DNA from: Bacteroidota bacterium
GTDB lineage: Bacteria; Bacteroidota; Bacteroidia; JACCXN01
Assembly (NCBI GenBank): GCA_013696965.1
Contig: JACCXN010000026.1
Span: 1-46,957 of the forward strand
DNA length: 46,957 bases
Direction: 5' to 3'
The translations under genes and the position numbers were made by a program. This document shows, one piece after another, positions 42,795-46,957 of this stretch. Within the stretch, counting starts at the first letter, position 1; the number at the start of each line of letters is the position of its first letter. The notes under the pieces were generated by a model that worked only from the letters and a program-made list of their open reading frames with translations, was not told where the DNA came from and did not search any database.

Positions 42795-44555
42795 CTACTC
42801 AACGAGCATTAACTCCCTTACATACTTAACAGGTGCACTTCCATAACTAAGGAACTGCTCGTGAAACTGTTTTAAATTAAAGTTATTGGCCTTTTTCTTT
42901 TTGAGTTCTTCTCTAAAATCATAAATTTCAGTATATCCAGTAAAATAACTGCAAAGCTGGACTTGGGAAAGCGTGGCCCTTTTCCATTTTCCTCTAGCCT
43001 CAGTTTCTTCTTGAAATGCCTCGTTCATTAAAAGGTTTAAAGCCTGATCTTGTGTAAAATCAAGTACATGAATACTGTAATCCAAAATGGTGTTGCACAC
43101 TACTCTTAAATGCCACTTGTTGTACATAAGCCAAAGCTCGGGCTCAAAATTACCATAGCCTTCCTCCAACATCATCCTTTCGGTGTAAACTGCCCAACCC
43201 TCAATCATTGCGCCATTACCTAAAATACTTTTAATCATGCTTTTTGATTGGTTACTGTAAACAAGCTGAAGGTAATGTCCGGGAATGGCTTCGTGAATGT
43301 TCAATACTTGCAAAATATAATGGTTATATTCCCTGAGATAGCTTTCAGCCTGTTTTTCGTTGTAATTGGTTAAAGGAGTTACATTGTAATAGGTATCTCC
43401 ATCCACATCATAAGGTCCGGGGGATGATATTGAAGCACCTGCAACCCCTGCCATATATTCAGGAGTTTTGCGAACTACCAAGGGTTTGGAAGGATCAAGA
43501 TAAACAATGTTTTTTTCACGAATAAAGGTTTCAAGTTCAGGGATTTGCTGTTCAATTGCGGAAATAAAAGAATCGCGATGTACATGGTTTTTGGCAATTT
43601 CATCAATCAGCATTTTAACAATAGCCTGCTCATTTTCGGGTTGCTTTTTATCCTTAAAATATTTTGGCCACAATTCTTTGGAAAGCTTAATCATTTCATC
43701 ATTTAATTCAGCCTTTCTTTTTAATGCTTTTTTGTAAATTTCTTCAGCGGTATAGGCGGAATGAATTTCAAAAGCGAACTTTTCTTCAAAAAGCTTTTTT
43801 CCAATTCTGAAATTTCTTGAATTTGATGCCTTTAACTTAGGCAACAAATCTTTTTCAAGGTAATTTATGTAATTTTGAATTGCAGCAATTGAAATGTTTA
43901 GAGAGGCTTCGTAGCTTTGCAATTCATGGATTCCGATTTTAGCCTGGTTTAATGAATCCCGAATTATAGTATTAAAATAATTTATAGTTCCCCTGCCCTG
44001 TTCTATGGCAAGTTCGGTATGTTCAATTGTAGGGTTTTCAATATTTTGAATTGCGCTTTCATAATAAGCAGGTACATTTCTCATTCGTGCTTGTATCCTC
44101 CTCGCTTTTTCCTCCAGATTTATTTTCTTGTTTCCCAAAATTTTTGCAAAACCACCCGCTACATTATAAGATGAAGGGTTCCATTGATATTCTTTGAATT
44201 TTTCAATTCTCCAGGATGATTTCTCCAACTGGTTTTTTATTAAATGATAGTCGGTCCTGTTTGATGGGGAAAGCAAAGCAGGATCATAGCTTTTTAAAGA
44301 ATCAAGATAAGAAGCTAAAAAAGCTATTTCTTCCATCCTGTTTGACTCATTAGGAATGGATAACACAGTATCATATTTTTCATAGCCAACATAAGTTGCC
44401 CATCCTGGAGAAGATTCCCATAGCGCCTCGATGAAGTTTGTTTTATAGTTTTCAAAAGCAAGATCTTGCTGATCGGGATTGTTTTGGGAAGTTTTCATAT
44501 CTGAAGAACAGGATACAATAAACAAGGCTAAAATAAAAGTACAAATATTTCTCAT
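42795..44555 (-). CDS. DUF885 family lipoprotein, probable zinc peptidase
   Basis: A 586-residue helical protein with a lipoprotein signal (FILALFIVSCSSD, Cys16). The DUF885 metal motif HEAIPGHYLQ gives His421, Glu422 and His427, the HExxxH-type zinc site. IEGWAVYTERMML, with the likely third ligand, and the C-terminal ARGKWKRATLSQVQLCSYFTGYTEI are conserved. Members are thought to be cell-envelope carboxypeptidases related to M32. The natural substrate is unknown. Confidence 0.87.
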   Translation of the reverse strand: MRNICTFILALFIVSCSSDMKTSQNNPDQQDLAFENYKTNFIEALWESSPGWATYVGYEKYDTVLSIPNESNRMEEIAFLASYLDSLKSYDPALLSPSNRTDYHLIKNQLEKSSWRIEKFKEYQWNPSSYNVAGGFAKILGNKKINLEEKARRIQARMRNVPAYYESAIQNIENPTIEHTELAIEQGRGTINYFNTIIRDSLNQAKIGIHELQSYEASLNISIAAIQNYINYLEKDLLPKLKASNSRNFRIGKKLFEEKFAFEIHSAYTAEEIYKKALKRKAELNDEMIKLSKELWPKYFKDKKQPENEQAIVKMLIDEIAKNHVHRDSFISAIEQQIPELETFIREKNIVYLDPSKPLVVRKTPEYMAGVAGASISSPGPYDVDGDTYYNVTPLTNYNEKQAESYLREYNHYILQVLNIHEAIPGHYLQLVYSNQSKSMIKSILGNGAMIEGWAVYTERMMLEEGYGNFEPELWLMYNKWHLRVVCNTILDYSIHVLDFTQDQALNLLMNEAFQEETEARGKWKRATLSQVQLCSYFTGYTEIYDFREELKKKKANNFNLKQFHEQFLSYGSAPVKYVRELMLVE

Positions 44556-44861
44556 GGATTTTTTTTTGTTGAATCCTGAATTTTAAAGGATCCTGGAATT
44601 GAAAATTTTGCTCAAAAATACGATTCCCAAATTTAATAAGTCCAATTAACCGTGAAATTATTTCTGCTTAAATTTTATTAAATTTAATGGATGGAAGATA
44701 GACTTTGGAAAACCAGGTTGAAAAAAATTTTATTTGATGCTTTTTCAAGGTTCAAAATAAAATGATTTTCAGGCCTCCATTAACTTATAAAAGTCAGAAT
44801 TAAACGATACTAAAGAATAGGCAAGAGCATAAAATAAAACTTAATAAACCTTTATATTATT
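44556..44861. other. Divergent spacer with a -7-like element
   Basis: In this 306-bp spacer between divergent genes, CAAAAATA at 44613-44620 reads TATTTTTG on the minus strand with a TTG 22 bp upstream. It is a candidate promoter for the DUF885 gene, slightly off the 20-bp spacing. Nothing else is recognised. Confidence 0.4.
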
Positions 44862-46073
44862 ATGGCAAAAAGAAAAGATGCAGTATTTCCCTGGTTAACT
44901 AAAATAGCAGGCAATTATAATGAAGAGCTTCAATATGATGATTTAAAAGACAGGACAAAATATTATATAAAAGAGGCCTTCAAAGGGATTCCTGAAGGAG
45001 ATTTCAGGGATTATCACTGCCATATTCTTGGATTAGGAACAGGGAAATCGGGTAATTACATTAATCCAAAAATGACCTCCTGGATATTGCCTTTTAAGCA
45101 TTTAAAATTCAATGTTTTTGCCAATGCCGCAGGCGTGAAAAATATTAAAAAAAGCGATCAGCAGTATGTTGAACGATTAATTACGCTGGCTTATCAAATT
45201 CCTGGCAAATTTGCATTGCTTGCCTTGGATAAATTTTACCGCAGAGATGGTTCTGTAAACACTTCCAACACAATGGCGTATGTGCCCAACAGGTTGGTTT
45301 ATGAAATAAGCAAGCAGTTCCCCAATCATTTTTTCCCTTGTGCCTCCATTCATCCCTACAGAAAAAATGCAATAAACCAATTAGAAAAATGGGCTGAACT
45401 GGGAGTAAAGCAGATTAAATGGTTGCCCAATTCAATGGGAATGGACCCTTCGGATAAAAAATGCACGGAATTTTACAGGAAAATGGTTGAATTGGATTTG
45501 GTTCTGTTAACCCATACCGGAAAAGAAGAGGCAATACCAGTTTGGGGTTTCCAGCATTTGGGAAATCCCTTGCTTTACAGAAGGCCCTTGGATATGGGAG
45601 TAAAAATAATAATGGCCCATTGCGCGGGTTTAGGCCGCAATAGCGATTTAGACAGAAAACCTTCCATAAGAGAGAAAAATTATAAGCTTTTTCTCCGGCT
45701 TATGGCAGAGGAGCAATACAAGGGGAATTTATTTGGAGACATTTCGGCAATGACCCAGATTAATCGATTGGGAGCTCCGTTAAGGGCCATTTTAAAAAGA
45801 ACAAAGATACACCACAGGTTAATTAATGGAAGTGATTATCCTTTACCAGCAGTTAATTCCTTAATATGGACACGGGCATTGGTAAAAATGGGGTATTTAG
45901 ACAAAGAGGACAGAAAACCCTTAAATGAAATTTATAAATACAATCCTTTGCTTTTTGATTTTGTGCTCAAACGCAATATTCATCACCCAACTACAGGAGA
46001 TAAATTTGACACGGCTGTTTTTAGAACAAATTATTTGATTGAGCATGTTTCGGCAAAAGTCCATTACGAATGA
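44862..46073 (+). CDS. Amidohydrolase family protein
   Basis: A 403-residue TIM-barrel metal hydrolase of the amidohydrolase-2 type. Metal ligands are suggested by DYHCHILG, VLLTHTGKE, IIMAHCAGLG and NGSDYPLPA, placed in the usual order along the barrel. GVKQIKWLPNSMGMDPS is a conserved strand of the group. The N-terminal 50 residues are a family-specific extension. The reaction is probably hydrolysis or decarboxylation of a small molecule, and the substrate is not inferable. It is read alone. Confidence 0.83.
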   Translation: MAKRKDAVFPWLTKIAGNYNEELQYDDLKDRTKYYIKEAFKGIPEGDFRDYHCHILGLGTGKSGNYINPKMTSWILPFKHLKFNVFANAAGVKNIKKSDQQYVERLITLAYQIPGKFALLALDKFYRRDGSVNTSNTMAYVPNRLVYEISKQFPNHFFPCASIHPYRKNAINQLEKWAELGVKQIKWLPNSMGMDPSDKKCTEFYRKMVELDLVLLTHTGKEEAIPVWGFQHLGNPLLYRRPLDMGVKIIMAHCAGLGRNSDLDRKPSIREKNYKLFLRLMAEEQYKGNLFGDISAMTQINRLGAPLRAILKRTKIHHRLINGSDYPLPAVNSLIWTRALVKMGYLDKEDRKPLNEIYKYNPLLFDFVLKRNIHHPTTGDKFDTAVFRTNYLIEHVSAKVHYE

Positions 46074-46175
46074 TTGCAATAGGGTTTGTAATGGCTTATC
46101 CCTTAACTGGTTTTACATCAATTTTCTAATATAATAAATACGTTTTCTGGGGAGTTTTATTGTAAATCTAAGATT

Positions 46176-46440
46176 ATGGCACACCTAATTGGAATAAAAT
46201 AAAGGGATCAATAGAGAATAAAACCCATTTTACAAGTGACAACAAACAAATTGTGAAAACTCAATCCAATCTGGACAAGGAGAGGGTTATGGCTGACCCC
46301 GCTTTTGAAAACTCACGAAAGTGTATTTCTTAGTTTGGTGTTTGTTCTCTTGATGCTTCTAAATTAAGGAAAAGCCTATGCCCGGGTCAAAAAGATTATG
46401 GGGAACTTGGAACAGGTTAGTTGGAACCGTACAGGAAATG
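46176..46440 (+). pseudogene. Decayed Bacteroidota conserved protein gene
   Basis: After a start at 46176 (MAHLIGIK, then TAA), a shifted frame reads IKGSIENKTHFTSDNKQIV and TQSNLDKERVMADPAFENSR, then stops. Further frames give FGVCSLDASKLRKSL and WNRLVGTVQEM. The order of KGSIEN, NLDKERVMADPAFENSR and FG..S matches a conserved hypothetical family seen in Bacteroidota, but I know no function for it. At least two frameshifts and two stop codons are present. Confidence 0.5.
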
Positions 46441-46719
46441 AATATTATATATTAAAATTTTCTCCATTTTTATAGCTGACATAGTGAGTCTTGTTTATGT
46501 TATGGTCATATGCAAAAAGGACTCATCTCTTTTAATCCTTTTTTCATTCGTAGATCCTTAAGTCTATTGCCAAATTTTTTCTGATCTCCTTTTTTTAATG
46601 GAATTTAGAGTTCAGAATCATTTCTCTGAACACCTTGTAATTACAGATAAAAGTTTTTATTTTATATAAAAAATTAATTAATGATCTAATTTTTATATAA
46701 TTGTAAAAAATAAGATATT
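46441..46719. other. AT-rich spacer
   Basis: No gene, RNA or strong promoter is seen in these 279 bp, which separate the decayed gene from the start of the secreted-protein gene at the right edge. Confidence 0.4.
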
Positions 46720-46957
46720 ATGACTCTTCAAAAAATCTCTGCAAAAAATAATATTTGTACACTTTATTTTTTGCAATTTAAAACAATGGCAATTGTTTTT
46801 CCTTTCTTTTTATTTAACTGTATTACAACAGCACAAGGACAAGTACAAGGACAGGGCAACCCAGGTCCGTTTTTTCAGTTTGGTGGGAACAATTCATCCA
46901 ATAATGAAAGACTTGGGCTAAAATCAAATTCAAATCTTTCATTAATTACTTCTGATT
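46720..46957 (+). CDS. Start of an exported protein, cut by window edge
   Basis: An open frame from ATG 46720 runs to the right edge (79 codons). A hydrophobic segment MAIVFPFFLFNCITTAQ acts as a signal peptide. If the inner ATG at 46786 is the true start, the peptide is of standard length, otherwise the N-region is long. The mature part begins with glutamine- and asparagine-rich GQVQGQGNPGPFFQFGGNNS, as in many Bacteroidota surface proteins. The function cannot be judged from this part. Confidence 0.6.
   Translation, partial: MTLQKISAKNNICTLYFLQFKTMAIVFPFFLFNCITTAQGQVQGQGNPGPFFQFGGNNSSNNERLGLKSNSNLSLITSD

Overview
The window is a low-GC bacterial chromosome segment whose gene content points to Bacteroidota. 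The markers are a type IX secretion (T9SS) plug-domain protein, several secreted proteins with C-terminal T9SS sorting domains, an outer-membrane beta-barrel TonB receptor, families largely restricted to this phylum (DUF4199, DUF4295, DUF6340, long HisS), and -7 promoter elements of the TAnnTTTG type. The genus cannot be fixed from the sequence. No tRNA, 16S/23S rRNA or CRISPR array was seen. One SRP RNA gene is present.

Layout. 0-6.6 kb: the 3' end of an IS5-like transposase, apaG, a T9SS plug protein, then nqrA-nqrB with no nqrC behind them. Three structured ~90-bp tandem repeats fill the place where nqrC would be expected, followed by a GNAT-nitrilase fusion gene. 6.7-9.1 kb: a large T9SS cargo protein. 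9.1-11.5 kb: a scrapyard holding a group II intron 3' end (domains V-VI), a decayed winged-helix/nucleotidyltransferase pair resembling a toxin-antitoxin module with a palindromic operator, and a 615-bp insert inside the nucleotidyltransferase that looks like an integron gene cassette. 11.5-16.3 kb: housekeeping genes (membrane MutS homologue, rimO, ftsY, DUF4295, rpmG). 16.4-21.4 kb: a GDP-heptose and glycosyltransferase operon (hddC-, gmhA- and hddA-like genes, GT4, GT2, DUF4199). 21.5-30 kb: SRP RNA, a secreted peptidylarginine/agmatine-deiminase-like protein, transaldolase-like FSA, a Sua5/YciO protein, an SRAP protein, a PQQ-type sugar dehydrogenase with T9SS tail, and a TonB receptor. 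30-33.4 kb: a second scrapyard around ndh, with an IS3 relic, a decayed DUF433/DUF5615 pair and a ~135-bp direct repeat that truncates a secreted-protein gene. 33.5-39 kb: a hydrolase, then the hisS-DUF6340-hutH-ppa run. 39-47 kb: small basic protein, T9SS cargo, RsmB-like methyltransferase, DUF885 lipoprotein, amidohydrolase, a decayed gene and the start of a secreted protein.

How the genes work together. SRP RNA and FtsY belong to the same membrane-targeting route, and the plug protein serves the system that exports the T9SS cargo proteins. The heptose genes would make an activated D,D-heptose for surface glycans, with the neighbouring glycosyltransferases as likely users. NqrAB and NDH-2 are both NADH-side respiratory enzymes, but the NQR operon is incomplete here.

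The most unusual item is the cassette-like insert at 9802-10416. Removing it restores one continuous reading frame across the junction, its first bases are TTATAG after a G, and its tail can fold into an imperfect attC-like hairpin. Other items to check are the G9 tract in the heptose nucleotidyltransferase gene, the tandem repeats after nqrB, and two decayed toxin-antitoxin-like modules.
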